Origin: an uncultured Sphingomonadaceae bacterium
GTDB taxonomy: Bacteria; Pseudomonadota; Alphaproteobacteria; Sphingomonadales; Sphingomonadaceae
DNA: 62,070 nucleotides
NCBI GenBank assembly: GCA_903871605.1
Contig: CAIQHF010000040.1
Coordinates: 1 to 62,070, forward strand
Reading direction: 5' to 3'
Of this stretch, positions 19,483 to 29,207 are shown in pieces. A program made the translations under genes and the position numbers. The notes under the pieces are model-generated. The model had not been told where the DNA came from, did no database searches, and was given only the letters and a program-made list of their open reading frames with translations. Numbering within the stretch: position 1 is the stretch's first letter; each line of letters begins with the position of its first letter.

Positions 19483-20028
19483 GTGACCGAAGAGTTGAAC
19501 AACGAACTGTTGAGCCTGACCGCCGACATCGTCGCCGCGCACGTCGCCAATAATCGAGTCGCGACAAACGAGGTCGCCGATCTCATCTCTCAGGTCCATT
19601 CGGCGCTATCCGGTCTGGGCACGCCCGTAAAGACCGAAGAGCCCGAGCCCCAGCCGGCGGTTCCCGTTCGTTCGTCGATCAAGCATGATTACATCGTGTG
19701 TCTCGAGGACGGCAAGAAGCTCAAGATGCTCAAGCGCTATCTGCGCACCAACTACAGCATGACGCCCGATGAATATCGCACCAAGTGGAAGTTGCCGCGC
19801 GACTATCCGATGGTCGCGCCTGCCTATGCGGAGCAGCGCCGCGGCCTCGCGCAGGCGATCGGGCTCGGCCGCAAGAAGGCCGATGTGCCGGCCGAGGCAA
19901 CCGCGGCCGGCAAGCCCGCGCGCGCCAAGGCCGTGAAGGCCGCCAAGCCAGCCAAGGATCCGGCCACGCCGCCTCGCCCGCGCGGCCGCCCGCCCAAGGT
20001 GAAGCAGGACGCGCCCGTCGAGGCTTGA
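19483..20028 (+). CDS. mucR: MucR/Ros-family transcriptional regulator with C-terminal AT-hook-like tail
   Basis: The 181-residue product starts with GTG 19483 (GGAG upstream) and has the MucR oligomerisation region (LLSLTADIVAAHVANNRVA) followed by DYIVCLEDGKKLKMLKRYL and MTPDEYRTKWKLPRDYPMVA then YAEQRRGLAQAIGLGRK. The zinc-finger positions of Ros/MucR are changed: Cys73 is kept, the second ligand is Asp76, and the two His positions carry Tyr86 and Asn90/Tyr91. It may therefore fold without zinc. After residue 130 comes a Lys/Ala-rich linker ending in PRPRGRPPKVK, an AT-hook-like motif. MucR proteins are global silencers of virulence, exopolysaccharide and cell-cycle genes in Alphaproteobacteria. 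It precedes rpiA by 13 bases and may be co-transcribed with it. Confidence 0.93.
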   Translation: MTEELNNELLSLTADIVAAHVANNRVATNEVADLISQVHSALSGLGTPVKTEEPEPQPAVPVRSSIKHDYIVCLEDGKKLKMLKRYLRTNYSMTPDEYRTKWKLPRDYPMVAPAYAEQRRGLAQAIGLGRKKADVPAEATAAGKPARAKAVKAAKPAKDPATPPRPRGRPPKVKQDAPVEA

Positions 20029-20041
20029 TATAGCCACGGTC

Positions 20042-20737
20042 ATGGCGACCGGTACCGCGACAGACAGAGCCAAACGCGAGGCCGCCGAGGCTGCCGTTGC
20101 CGAGATCGCGAGCGGGATGCTCGTCGGCCTCGGCACCGGCAGTACGGCGGCCTTCGCCATTGCCGCGCTCGGCCGTCGCGTCCGCGAAGGGTTGCAGGTC
20201 ACCGCGGTCGGCACCTCGCTTGCCACCGAGGCGGCGGCGCGCGCCGCCGGAATCGCGATGCTCGACTTCGCCGACGTCGCACATACCGATCTTGTCATCG
20301 ACGGTGCCGACGAGATCGATCCGGCGTTCCGCGCGATCAAGGGCGGCGGCGGCGCGATGCTCCGCGAGAAGATCGTCGCCACCTCCGCTGCGCGGATGAT
20401 CTGCATCGTCGATTCCGGCAAGACCGTCGCGACGCTCGGGACGCGCCCGCTGCCGATCGAGGTACTTCCCTTCGCGCGCAACTTCGTGTCGGACGCGGTG
20501 CGTGCGCTGGGCGGCGAGCCGATCGTCCGCATGATGCCCGATGGAACGCCGGTACTCAGCGACCAGGCTAACCTGCTGATCGATTGTCGTTTCGGCCCCA
20601 TAACCGATCCAGCTGGTTTGGCATCGGCATTGACAGCGGTGCCGGGAATGCTCGGCCATGGGCTTTTCCTGACCGAGATCGACGCGCTGTTCGTTGGACG
20701 CGACGAAGGGACCGCGCGACTCGAACGGCGCAATTAA
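20042..20737 (+). CDS. rpiA: Ribose-5-phosphate isomerase A
   Basis: The 231-residue cytoplasmic enzyme interconverts ribose 5-phosphate and ribulose 5-phosphate in the non-oxidative pentose phosphate pathway. Diagnostic segments are VGLGTGSTAAFAI (phosphate loop, about 29-41), DLVIDGADEIDPAF (catalytic Asp, about 84-97), IKGGGGAMLREKIVA (about 99-113) and GHGLFLTEIDALFVG at the C-terminus. Length matches the family. It begins 13 bases after mucR and is followed by a 91-base gap before tkt. Confidence 0.96.
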   Translation: MATGTATDRAKREAAEAAVAEIASGMLVGLGTGSTAAFAIAALGRRVREGLQVTAVGTSLATEAAARAAGIAMLDFADVAHTDLVIDGADEIDPAFRAIKGGGGAMLREKIVATSAARMICIVDSGKTVATLGTRPLPIEVLPFARNFVSDAVRALGGEPIVRMMPDGTPVLSDQANLLIDCRFGPITDPAGLASALTAVPGMLGHGLFLTEIDALFVGRDEGTARLERRN

Positions 20738-20828
20738 ACCTGCTGCAAAGCGGAACCGGCCTTGCATCGGGCCGTTGCACGCGGCAGATCGCGCTTGTCT
20801 TTCCAGCGCGTCTTCCGGGGATTAACCG

Positions 20829-22919
20829 ATGAGCGATACCGATACCGTCACCCGTCCTTCCCACCAGGTGACGGAGGACGGCTCGATCGACCGGCTCGCC
20901 ATCGACACCATCCGGACGCTGGCGATGGATGCCGTGCAAAAGGCCAATAGCGGCCATCCCGGCACACCAATGTCGCTGGCGCCGATTGCCGAGACATTGT
21001 GGACCAAATATCTCCGGTTCGACCCCAAGGCGCCGCTATGGCCCAACCGCGACCGCTTCATCCTGTCGTGCGGCCACGCCTCGATGCTGCTCTATTCGCT
21101 GCTCCACCTCTCGGGCACGATCGAGGTCGACGAGCATGGCAAGCCGACGGGTGAGCCCGCGGTGAGCCTCGACGACATCAAGCAGTTCCGCCAGCTCTCG
21201 TCCAAGACGCCCGGCCACCCCGAATATCGCGACACCACCGGCGTCGAGACGACGACGGGCCCGCTCGGCGCGGGCTGCGGCAATTCGGTCGGCTTCGCGA
21301 TCGCCGAGCGTTGGCTCGCGGCGCATTTCAACAAGCCCGGCTTCGACATCTTCGACCACGACACCTACGTCTTTTCGTCCGACGGCGACATGATGGAAGG
21401 CGTCGCCTCCGAGGCGGCGTCGATCGCGGGCCATCTCAAGCTCGCCAACCTCTGCTGGGTCTATGACTCGAACGACATCACGATCGAGGGCGACACCAAC
21501 CTCGCCTTCGACGAAAATGTCATCGAGCGCTTCAAGGCCTATGGCTGGCACACCATCCTCATCGATGACGCCGAGGACACCGCCGCCTTCGCCAAGGCGA
21601 TCGAGGAGTTCAAGGCGACCACCGACAGGCCGACCTTCATTGAGGTCCGCTCGGTGATCGGCATCGGCTTCCCGACGCGCGCCGGCACGCACAAGGCGCA
21701 TTCCGATGCGCCCGGCGAGGAGGAGATCCGCGGCGCCAAGAAGAGCTATGGCTGGCCCGAGGACGCGCAGTTCCGCGTGCCGCCGGAAGCCAAGGCGCAT
21801 TTCGAGCAGGCGATCGGCCGCAACACGAAGGCGCGTGAAGACTGGGAGACGCTGGTCGGCGAGTATCGCACCAAATTTCCCAAGCTCGGCCAGGAGCTCG
21901 ATACGATGCTCGCGGGCGATCTGCCCGAGGGCTGGGACGCCGCGCTCCCGCATTTCGACGCCGACGCCAAGGGCATGGCCAGCCGCGAGGCAAGCGGCAA
22001 GGTGCTCAACGCGATCGCGCCCGCCGTCCCCTGGCTGGTCGGCGGTGCCGCCGATCTCTCGCCCTCGACCAAGACCGACGTCAAGGACGCCGGCTCATTT
22101 GAGGCGGGCAGCTATGACGGCCGCAACATGCACTTCGGCATTCGCGAGCACGGCATGGGCGCCGCCGCCAACGGCATGGCGCTGAGCTATCTGCGCTCCT
22201 ACACCGGCACCTTCTTCGTTTTCTCGGATTACATGCGACCGACGCTGCGGCTCGCGGCGATCATGCAGATCCCGACGATCTTCGTGTTCACGCACGACTC
22301 GATCGGCGTCGGCGAGGACGGCCCCACCCACCAGCCGATCGAGCAGCTCGCCTCGCTGCGCGCCGTCCCCGGGCTCGACACGATCCGCCCCGGCGACGCC
22401 AACGAAACCGCTTTTGCGTGGAAGGCAGCGCTCGATGCGCAGAAGACGCCGAGCGTGCTGGTCTTCTCGCGCCAGCCGATGCCGACGCTCGACCGCACCA
22501 AGTATAATTCGGCTGAAGGGCTGCTCAAGGGCGGATACGTTGTGACGAAGGATGAGGGCGAGCCCGACGTCATCCTGATCGCCACCGGCACCGAACTCGG
22601 GCTCGCGGTCGCGGCCGCCGAGAAGCTCAAGGAAGGCGGCACCAATGCGCGCGTCGTCTCGCTGCCGAGCTTCCATCGCTTCGAGGTGCAGGACAAGGCC
22701 TATAAGGACAGCGTGCTGCCGCCGTCGGTACGCGCCCGTGTCGCGATCGAGATGGGCAGCGAGTTTGGCTGGGACCGCTATGTCGGCTTCGACGGCGAGA
22801 CGATCACCATGTCGACCTTCGGCGCCTCGGCCCCGATCGCCAAGCTTGCGGACAAATTCGGCTTCAGCGTCGACAATGTCATTAAGGTGGCACGCGACGT
22901 GATCGAAAGGACCAAATGA
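20829..22919 (+). CDS. tkt: Transketolase
   Basis: The 696-residue thiamine-diphosphate enzyme transfers two-carbon units between sugar phosphates. It shows ANSGHPGTPMSLAPI (about 38-52), the TPP/metal motif SSDGDMMEGVASEAASIAGH (about 182-201), the pyrimidine-domain segment GIREHGMGAAANGMALSYLR, HDSIGVGEDGPTHQP and SVLVFSRQ. Length and order are standard. GGGGATTAACCG precedes the ATG. The stop overlaps the next gene's start by four bases, so it is translationally coupled to tal-pgi. Confidence 0.97.
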   Translation: MSDTDTVTRPSHQVTEDGSIDRLAIDTIRTLAMDAVQKANSGHPGTPMSLAPIAETLWTKYLRFDPKAPLWPNRDRFILSCGHASMLLYSLLHLSGTIEVDEHGKPTGEPAVSLDDIKQFRQLSSKTPGHPEYRDTTGVETTTGPLGAGCGNSVGFAIAERWLAAHFNKPGFDIFDHDTYVFSSDGDMMEGVASEAASIAGHLKLANLCWVYDSNDITIEGDTNLAFDENVIERFKAYGWHTILIDDAEDTAAFAKAIEEFKATTDRPTFIEVRSVIGIGFPTRAGTHKAHSDAPGEEEIRGAKKSYGWPEDAQFRVPPEAKAHFEQAIGRNTKAREDWETLVGEYRTKFPKLGQELDTMLAGDLPEGWDAALPHFDADAKGMASREASGKVLNAIAPAVPWLVGGAADLSPSTKTDVKDAGSFEAGSYDGRNMHFGIREHGMGAAANGMALSYLRSYTGTFFVFSDYMRPTLRLAAIMQIPTIFVFTHDSIGVGEDGPTHQPIEQLASLRAVPGLDTIRPGDANETAFAWKAALDAQKTPSVLVFSRQPMPTLDRTKYNSAEGLLKGGYVVTKDEGEPDVILIATGTELGLAVAAAEKLKEGGTNARVVSLPSFHRFEVQDKAYKDSVLPPSVRARVAIEMGSEFGWDRYVGFDGETITMSTFGASAPIAKLADKFGFSVDNVIKVARDVIERTK

Positions 22920-25792
22920 TGAGCGACCCGATCGACGCAATCGCCGACCGCGCGGACCAGAAGGACGATGGACCTGTGACCAACCGACTGCACGCGCTCG
23001 AAAATGCCGGACAAGCGGTCTGGCTCGATTTCGTCGATCGCACATTCATGGCGGGGGGCGGCCTCAAGCGGCTCGTCGAGGACGACGGCCTGACCGGCGT
23101 CACCTCCAATCCCTCGATCTTCGAAAAGGCGATCGGCCATAGCGACGCCTATGACGAGCAGCTCGAGAAGGACATCGACGAGGCCGACGCCACCGTCGAG
23201 ACCAGCTACGAGATGCTCGCGATCAAGGACATTCAGGACGCCTGCGATACGCTGGCACCGGTGTACGAGAAGCTCGACGGCAAGGATGGCTACGTCTCGA
23301 TCGAGGTCTCGCCCTATCTCGCGATGGCGACCGACGACACGATCGCGGCCGCGCGCCGGCTGTGGAAGACGGTCGACCGCAAGAATCTGATGGTCAAGAT
23401 CCCGGGCACCAAGCCCGGCCTGCCCGCGATTCAGATGGCGATCGAGGACGGCATCAACATCAACGTCACGCTGCTGTTCGCGGTCGATGCGTACAAGGCG
23501 GTGCTCGAAGCCTATATTTCCGGACTAGAGGCGCGCGTTGCCAAGGGTGAGCCGGTCGACAAAATCGCCTCGGTCGCGAGCTTCTTCGTCAGCCGGATCG
23601 ACGGCGTGATCGACAAGAAGATCGACGAGAAGATCAAGGCGGGCGGCGACGACGTCGACGCGCTCAAGGCGATCCGCGGCAAGGTCGCGATCGCCAACGC
23701 CAAGATCGCCTATCAGCATTATCTCGAGGTCAGCGCCTCTGCGCGCTGGCAGGCGCTCGCCGAGAAGGGCGCGATGCCGCAGCGGCTGCTGTGGGCGTCG
23801 ACCGGCACCAAGGATCCGAGCTATTCGGACGTCCTCTATGTCGAGACGCTGATCGGCCGCGACACCGTCAACACGATGCCGCCCAAGACGATGGACGCGT
23901 TCCGTGATCATGGCGAGACCGCCGAAGCGATCACGGCCGATATAGACGGCGCGAAAAGGGTGCTGAGCGAAGCCGACCGCCTCGGTCTCGATCTCCCCGG
24001 CGTCACCGCGCAACTCGTCGAGGACGGGGTGCGCAGCTTCGCCGACGCCGCGGACTCGCTATATGGCGCGGTTGCCGACAAGCGCGCGCAATTCCTCGGC
24101 AAGAAGCTCGACACGATGACCGTCGACCTGCCCGACGATCTTGCCGCGGCGGTCAAGAACATGATCGAGCGTGCGCGCAAAGAAGGCTGGTCGCGCAAGC
24201 TGTGGGCGCACGATGCCTCGATGTGGACCGGCAAGGACGAGGGCAAATGGCTTGGCTGGCTCGCCGCCGCCAAGGGCGAGCAGGTCGACGGAGCGAAGCT
24301 CGCAGCGCTCACCCAGGAGGCCAAGCAATATAAGGACGTCGTCCTGCTCGGCATGGGCGGCTCCAGCCTCGGGCCCGAGGTGATCGGGCGCATCCTGGGG
24401 TCGGCATCGGGTTCGCCCAAGCTGCACGCGCTCGACAGCACCGATCCGGGCCAGGTCGCGACCGTGGCCGACGCGATCGACCCGGCCAACACGCTGTTCA
24501 TCGTCTCGTCCAAATCGGGCTCGACGATGGAGCCCGAACTGTTGCGCGCCTATTTCTTCGCGCGTGTCGAGCAGGCGCTCGGCGAAGGCAAGGCGGGCGG
24601 ACGCTTCGTCGCGGTCACCGATCCCGGCTCGAAGCTCGAGAAGACCGCGAAGGAAGACGGCTTTGCGCACATCTTCTACGGTGATCCGGCAATTGGTGGC
24701 CGTTATTCGGTGCTCTCGGCATTCGGCATGGTGCCCGCCGCCGCGATCGGCATCGACACGCCCAAATGGTTCGAGCGGATCAAGACGATGGTCAATTCGG
24801 TCGGCCCCGACGCGCCGCCCGCCTCGAACCCGGGCGTCACCTTCGGCGCGATCATCGGCACCGCCGCGGTCAACGGCCGCGACAAGCTGACGCTGGTCCC
24901 CTCCCCGACCTTGAAGCCGTTCGGCTCATGGCTCGAGCAACTGCTGGCCGAATCCACCGGCAAGCAGGGCAAGGGCATCGTCCCCGTCGATCTCGAGCCA
25001 CTCGGCGATCCGTCGGTCTATGGCGACGATCGGCTGTTCGTGCATCTCCACCTCGAGGGCGACGAGATGAGCGACGATCACGCCAAGCTCGATGCGCTGA
25101 AAGCCGCCGGGCAGCCGATCGTCACGATCGTGCTGCAGACCAAGGAGGACATCGGCCAGGAGTTCGTCCGCTGGGAGGTCGCGACCGCGGTCGCGGGTGC
25201 GGTGATCGGGATCGACCCGTTCGACCAGCCCGACGTCGAGGACGCCAAGATCCAGACGCGCCAGCTGATCGACAAATATGAGCAGTCGGGCCAGCTCGAA
25301 CCCGAGACCGCCTTCTACGAGGATGGCGACTTCGCCTTCTTTGCGCCGACCGCGATCGAGGGTTCGGATGCGACCGCGATCCTGAAGGCGCATTTCGGCA
25401 CCGCCAAGCCCAAGGATTATGCGGGTTTCCTCGTCTATTGCGAGCGCAACGAAGCGCATGAGGCGGCGATCGAGGCGATGCGCGTCAAGGTCCGCGACAC
25501 GCACACGATCGCGACGGTCGCCGGCTTCGGCCCGCGCTTCCTCCACTCGACGGGCCAGGCCTATAAGGGTGGTCCCAAGGAAGGCATCTTCCTCGAGATC
25601 ACCCGCGAGCCCAGCCAGGACATCGCGATCCCGGGCAAGCGGGCGAGCTTCGGCACGGTGCAGGTGGCGCAGGCGCGCGGCGATCTCGACGTGCTCGCCT
25701 CGCGCGGGCAGCGCGTGCTGCGCGTCCACCTCAAGGACGAAAAGACCGGGCTCGAAGCGCTCGGTCGGGCGTTGGACGCCGCGACCATCTAA
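22916..25792 (+). CDS. tal-pgi: Bifunctional transaldolase / glucose-6-phosphate isomerase
   Basis: The 958-residue product joins two enzymes. Residues about 20-370 are transaldolase: FVDRTFMAGGGLKRLVEDDG, GVTSNPSIFEKAIG, and LMVKIPGTKPG with the Schiff-base Lys near 161. Residues about 400-950 are phosphoglucose isomerase: LLGMGGSSLGPEVIGRILGS (about 479-498), IVSSKSGSTMEPELL (SIS sugar-phosphate site), GGRYSVLSAFGMVPAAAIG, and near the end GFGPRFLHSTGQAYKGGP. Such tal-pgi fusions are known in several bacterial groups including sphingomonads. The start is ATG 22916 or ATG 22919, both overlapping the tkt stop. It links the pentose phosphate pathway to glucose 6-phosphate. Confidence 0.96.
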   Translation: MMSDPIDAIADRADQKDDGPVTNRLHALENAGQAVWLDFVDRTFMAGGGLKRLVEDDGLTGVTSNPSIFEKAIGHSDAYDEQLEKDIDEADATVETSYEMLAIKDIQDACDTLAPVYEKLDGKDGYVSIEVSPYLAMATDDTIAAARRLWKTVDRKNLMVKIPGTKPGLPAIQMAIEDGININVTLLFAVDAYKAVLEAYISGLEARVAKGEPVDKIASVASFFVSRIDGVIDKKIDEKIKAGGDDVDALKAIRGKVAIANAKIAYQHYLEVSASARWQALAEKGAMPQRLLWASTGTKDPSYSDVLYVETLIGRDTVNTMPPKTMDAFRDHGETAEAITADIDGAKRVLSEADRLGLDLPGVTAQLVEDGVRSFADAADSLYGAVADKRAQFLGKKLDTMTVDLPDDLAAAVKNMIERARKEGWSRKLWAHDASMWTGKDEGKWLGWLAAAKGEQVDGAKLAALTQEAKQYKDVVLLGMGGSSLGPEVIGRILGSASGSPKLHALDSTDPGQVATVADAIDPANTLFIVSSKSGSTMEPELLRAYFFARVEQALGEGKAGGRFVAVTDPGSKLEKTAKEDGFAHIFYGDPAIGGRYSVLSAFGMVPAAAIGIDTPKWFERIKTMVNSVGPDAPPASNPGVTFGAIIGTAAVNGRDKLTLVPSPTLKPFGSWLEQLLAESTGKQGKGIVPVDLEPLGDPSVYGDDRLFVHLHLEGDEMSDDHAKLDALKAAGQPIVTIVLQTKEDIGQEFVRWEVATAVAGAVIGIDPFDQPDVEDAKIQTRQLIDKYEQSGQLEPETAFYEDGDFAFFAPTAIEGSDATAILKAHFGTAKPKDYAGFLVYCERNEAHEAAIEAMRVKVRDTHTIATVAGFGPRFLHSTGQAYKGGPKEGIFLEITREPSQDIAIPGKRASFGTVQVAQARGDLDVLASRGQRVLRVHLKDEKTGLEALGRALDAATI

Positions 25793-25816
25793 TTTCTGAG
25801 ACAGGAACGCAACGAC

Positions 25817-26794
25817 ATGCAGATCGCAATGATCGGCCTCGGCCGTATGGGTGCGGGTATCGCCAACCGCCTGATGAAGCATGGCCATGAGGTCGTGGCG
25901 TTCGACCAGGATCCGAAGGCAGTTGCCAAGGTGGCCGAAAACGGGGCGATCGGCGTACCCGCGCTCGCCGACGTGATCGGCAAGATGGCGACGCCGCGCC
26001 ACATCTGGGTGATGCTGCCCGCGGGCAAGATCACCGAGGACACGGTCGAGACGCTGTCGGGCCTGCTCGACAAGGGCGACACGATCATCGACGGCGGCAA
26101 TACCTTCTACAAGGACGACATCCGCCGTTCGAAGGCGCTGGCCGAGAAGGGCATCGACTATGTCGACGTCGGCACCTCGGGCGGCGTCTGGGGCCTCGAG
26201 CGCGGCTTCTGCATGATGATCGGCGGTCCCAAGGACGTCGTCGAGCGGCTCGACCCGATCTTCGACGCGCTCGCCCCGGGCCTGGGCACCATCCCGCGCA
26301 CGATCGGCCGCGAGGGCGATGCGATCGCCGCCGAGCGCGGCTATATCCATGCGGGCACCGCTGGCGCGGGCCACTTCGTCAAGATGGTCCACAACGGCAT
26401 CGAATATGGCCTGATGGCGGCCTATGCCGAGGGCTTCGACGTGCTCAAGACCAAGAACAGCGACAAGCTGCCCGAGGACGAGCGTTTCGATCTCTACCTG
26501 CCCGACATTGCCGAGGTCTGGCGCCGCGGTTCGGTCATCTCGTCGTGGCTGCTCGATCTGGCGGCCGACGCGCTCTACGAGAATCACGATCTCACCGATT
26601 ATAGCGGCGTGGTCGCGGATTCGGGCGAGGGTCACTGGACCGTCGAGGCCGCGATGGAAGAGGCAGTGCCGGCCTATGTGCTCTCGGCCGCGCTGTTCGC
26701 GCGCTACCGTTCGCGCAGCGACAACACGTTCGGTGACAAGCTGCTTTCGGCGATGCGCCACGGCTTTGGCGGGCATGTGGAGATTCCGCAATAA
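25817..26794 (+). CDS. gnd: 6-phosphogluconate dehydrogenase (decarboxylating), short NAD-type
   Basis: The 325-residue enzyme makes ribulose 5-phosphate and CO2 from 6-phosphogluconate. It has the dinucleotide motif [15 protein letters not shown] (about 5-19), the substrate-site [32 protein letters not shown] and [12 protein letters not shown] (catalytic Lys/His-Asn). At 325 residues it is the short (GntZ-like) form, often NAD-dependent, not the 470-residue NADP form; cofactor choice is inferred from length only. It lies 24 bases after tal-pgi and its TAA overlaps the zwf ATG by one base. Confidence 0.93.
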   Translation: MQIAMIGLGRMGAGIANRLMKHGHEVVAFDQDPKAVAKVAENGAIGVPALADVIGKMATPRHIWVMLPAGKITEDTVETLSGLLDKGDTIIDGGNTFYKDDIRRSKALAEKGIDYVDVGTSGGVWGLERGFCMMIGGPKDVVERLDPIFDALAPGLGTIPRTIGREGDAIAAERGYIHAGTAGAGHFVKMVHNGIEYGLMAAYAEGFDVLKTKNSDKLPEDERFDLYLPDIAEVWRRGSVISSWLLDLAADALYENHDLTDYSGVVADSGEGHWTVEAAMEEAVPAYVLSAALFARYRSRSDNTFGDKLLSAMRHGFGGHVEIPQ

Positions 26795-28272
26795 TGCCGG
26801 ACCGCAAGACCGTCGCGGCGGGCGATCCCGCCCCGCCCGCGACGTTGGTGATCTTCGGCGGCGCAGGGGACCTCTCGCGCCGCCTGCTGACGCCCGCCCT
26901 GGTCAACCTCACGCGCGACGGGCTGATCGGCGACGCGCTCGACATCGTCGTCGTCAGCCGCGGTGCCGACGAGGGCATCCAGACGCAGCTCGAGGAACAT
27001 CTCGATCTGGGCGACCGGGCGATCAAGGCGGCATGGGCCAGGCGGCGCAAGCGCGTCTCCTACGTCCAGGGCGATTTCGACGACGCGCAGACCTATGCCG
27101 ATCTCGCCAAGCGGATGGCGGACGAAGCCAATGTCGCCTTCTATCTCGCCACCTCGGCGAGCTTCTTCGGCACGATCGCCGAGCAGCTCGCCAAGGCGGG
27201 CATGCTCGAACAAAAGCGCGGCTTCCGCCGCCTCGTCGTCGAGAAGCCGTTCGGCCATGATCTCGCCTCCGCCAAGGCGCTCAACAAGACGCTGCTCGGC
27301 GTGATGGACGAGACGCAGATCTACCGGATCGACCATTTCCTCGGCAAGGAAACGGTGCAGAACATCATGGTTGCGCGCTTCGGCAATGCATTCATGGAAG
27401 CGGTGTGGAACAGCCGCTACGTCGATCATGTCGAGATCACCGCGGCCGAGACGGTCGACGTCGGTACGCGCGGCGCCTTCTACGATGCGACCGGCGCGAT
27501 GCGCGACATGGTCCCCAACCACCTGTTCCAGCTGCTCGCGATGGTCGGCATGGAGCCGCCGAACAGTTTCGGCGCGGAAGCCGTGCGCAACGAGAAGGCC
27601 AAGCTGCTCGACGCGGTGCGCGTGCCCACCGCGGCGGAAGCGCGCAAGCAGGCGGTTCGCGGGCGCTATACGGCGGGCTCGGCGGGAGGCCGGAAGGTCG
27701 GCGCCTATCTGCAGGCGGAGGACGTCGCCAAGGACAGCAAGACCGAGACCTATGTCGCGCTCAAGCTGCTCGTCGACAGCTGGCGCTGGGCGGGCGTGCC
27801 CTTCTATCTGCGCACCGGCAAGGCGCTTGCCGCACGCGACACCGAGATCGTGATCCAATTCAAGCGCAACGCGCTCGCCATGTTCCGCAACGCCGACATC
27901 GCCAAGATCCCGCCCAACAAGCTGATCATCCAGATCCAGCCCAACGAGGGAATCGATCTGCAGTTCGTCGCTAAAAAGCCCGGGCCGGTGGTCGATACCG
28001 CCGAGGTATCGATGGACTTCCGCTACAAGGATGCGTTCGATCTCGGTCAGCGCACCGGCTACGAGACGTTGCTCTACGACGTGCTGATCGGCGACCAGTC
28101 GCTGTTCCAGCGCGCCGACATGGTCGAGCGCGGCTGGGCGATCGTGCAGCCGATCCTGCGCCAGTGGGCGAAGGACGGCGCGCCCGAAGATTATGAACCC
28201 GGCTCCGCCGGACCGGCGAGCGCCGACGCACTGATGGCAAGGGACGATCGCACATGGCATCCGATAGATTGA
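26794..28272 (+). CDS. zwf: Glucose-6-phosphate dehydrogenase
   Basis: The 492-residue enzyme oxidises glucose 6-phosphate to 6-phosphogluconolactone and feeds both the Entner-Doudoroff and pentose phosphate pathways. The coenzyme motif FGGAGDLSRRLLTPALVNL lies at about 22-40, the active-site RIDHFLGKETVQNIMVARFG near 175-194, and LVVEKPFGHDL before it. The ATG shares a base with the gnd stop. The last 19 bases overlap the next gene (HAD phosphatase). A lactonase (pgl) gene would be expected near here and is not seen. Confidence 0.97.
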   Translation: MPDRKTVAAGDPAPPATLVIFGGAGDLSRRLLTPALVNLTRDGLIGDALDIVVVSRGADEGIQTQLEEHLDLGDRAIKAAWARRRKRVSYVQGDFDDAQTYADLAKRMADEANVAFYLATSASFFGTIAEQLAKAGMLEQKRGFRRLVVEKPFGHDLASAKALNKTLLGVMDETQIYRIDHFLGKETVQNIMVARFGNAFMEAVWNSRYVDHVEITAAETVDVGTRGAFYDATGAMRDMVPNHLFQLLAMVGMEPPNSFGAEAVRNEKAKLLDAVRVPTAAEARKQAVRGRYTAGSAGGRKVGAYLQAEDVAKDSKTETYVALKLLVDSWRWAGVPFYLRTGKALAARDTEIVIQFKRNALAMFRNADIAKIPPNKLIIQIQPNEGIDLQFVAKKPGPVVDTAEVSMDFRYKDAFDLGQRTGYETLLYDVLIGDQSLFQRADMVERGWAIVQPILRQWAKDGAPEDYEPGSAGPASADALMARDDRTWHPID

Positions 28273-29096
28273 GCGACCATCCGATCCGCCTTCTGGTCTC
28301 GGATGTCGACGGCACGCTCGTCCGCAAGGACAAGAGTCTCGCCGAAGCGACGGTCGACGCGGCGCACCGGCTGATCAAGGCGAGCCTGACGATGACGCTG
28401 ATCAGCGCGCGGCCGCCGTCCGGCATCCTCCCCATCGCCAAGGCGCTTGGGCTGACCGCGCCGCTCGGCGCGTTCAACGGCGGCACGCTGGTGATGCCGT
28501 CGGGCGATATCCTGACGGCGCGCCATCTGTCGGCGGAGGCCAGCCGCAGCGCGATCGAGATCGTTCGCGCGAGTGGCGCCACCACCTGGGCGTTTGCCGA
28601 CGGCAACTGGTTCGCCACTGACGACACCAATCCGCACGTCCCGCACGAGCGTCGCGCGGCGATGGTCGAACCGATCGTCACCGAGGATTTCGAGGCGCTG
28701 CATGGCCGGATCGACAAGATCGTCGGGGTCAGCGACGATGTCGCCCTGATCGCCAAGCTCCAGTCCGACGCGCAGGCGGCGCTCGGCGAGAATGCCGAGG
28801 TGTCCTGCTCGCAGACCTATTATTGCGACATCACGCACCCGCTCGCCAACAAGGGCGACGGCATCATCGCGCTGTGCGCGGCGATCGACATCCCGCTGAG
28901 CGAGACGGTCGCGATCGGCGACATGCCCAACGACATCCCGATGCTCAAGCGCGCCGCGGTCGCGATCGCGATGGGCCAGGCGCCGGCCGAGGTGAAGGCC
29001 GAGGCCGACTGGGTCAGCGCGTCGAACGACGACGACGGCGTCGCCAAGGCGATCGACCGCATCCTGCTGCCCGAAGTGGCGAAGCATCGGCTCTGA
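28254..29096 (+). CDS. HAD-superfamily (Cof-type) sugar-phosphatase-like hydrolase
   Basis: The 280-residue protein has HAD motif I LLVSDVDGTLVRKDKSL (nucleophile Asp, about 14-30), motif II LISARP, a C2-type cap (about 85-190), and motif IV VAIGDMPNDIPMLKRAAVAIAMGQAP (about 222-247). This is the Cof/type IIB family, which dephosphorylates sugar phosphates or cofactors. It overlaps zwf by 19 bases and precedes glk, which places it inside the glucose-6-phosphate block. A role in sugar-phosphate clean-up or as a lactonase substitute can only be guessed. Confidence 0.88.
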   Translation: MASDRLSDHPIRLLVSDVDGTLVRKDKSLAEATVDAAHRLIKASLTMTLISARPPSGILPIAKALGLTAPLGAFNGGTLVMPSGDILTARHLSAEASRSAIEIVRASGATTWAFADGNWFATDDTNPHVPHERRAAMVEPIVTEDFEALHGRIDKIVGVSDDVALIAKLQSDAQAALGENAEVSCSQTYYCDITHPLANKGDGIIALCAAIDIPLSETVAIGDMPNDIPMLKRAAVAIAMGQAPAEVKAEADWVSASNDDDGVAKAIDRILLPEVAKHRL

Positions 29097-29207
29097 TCAT
29101 CATGGTCCGGCTCGAACATGGCAAGCGCTGTCATCGCGCGCCGCGCGATGCTACAGCGCGTGATCGCGGCATAATCCGCGCGATGCGGAGCCCGCCAGGA
29201 GAGGCGC

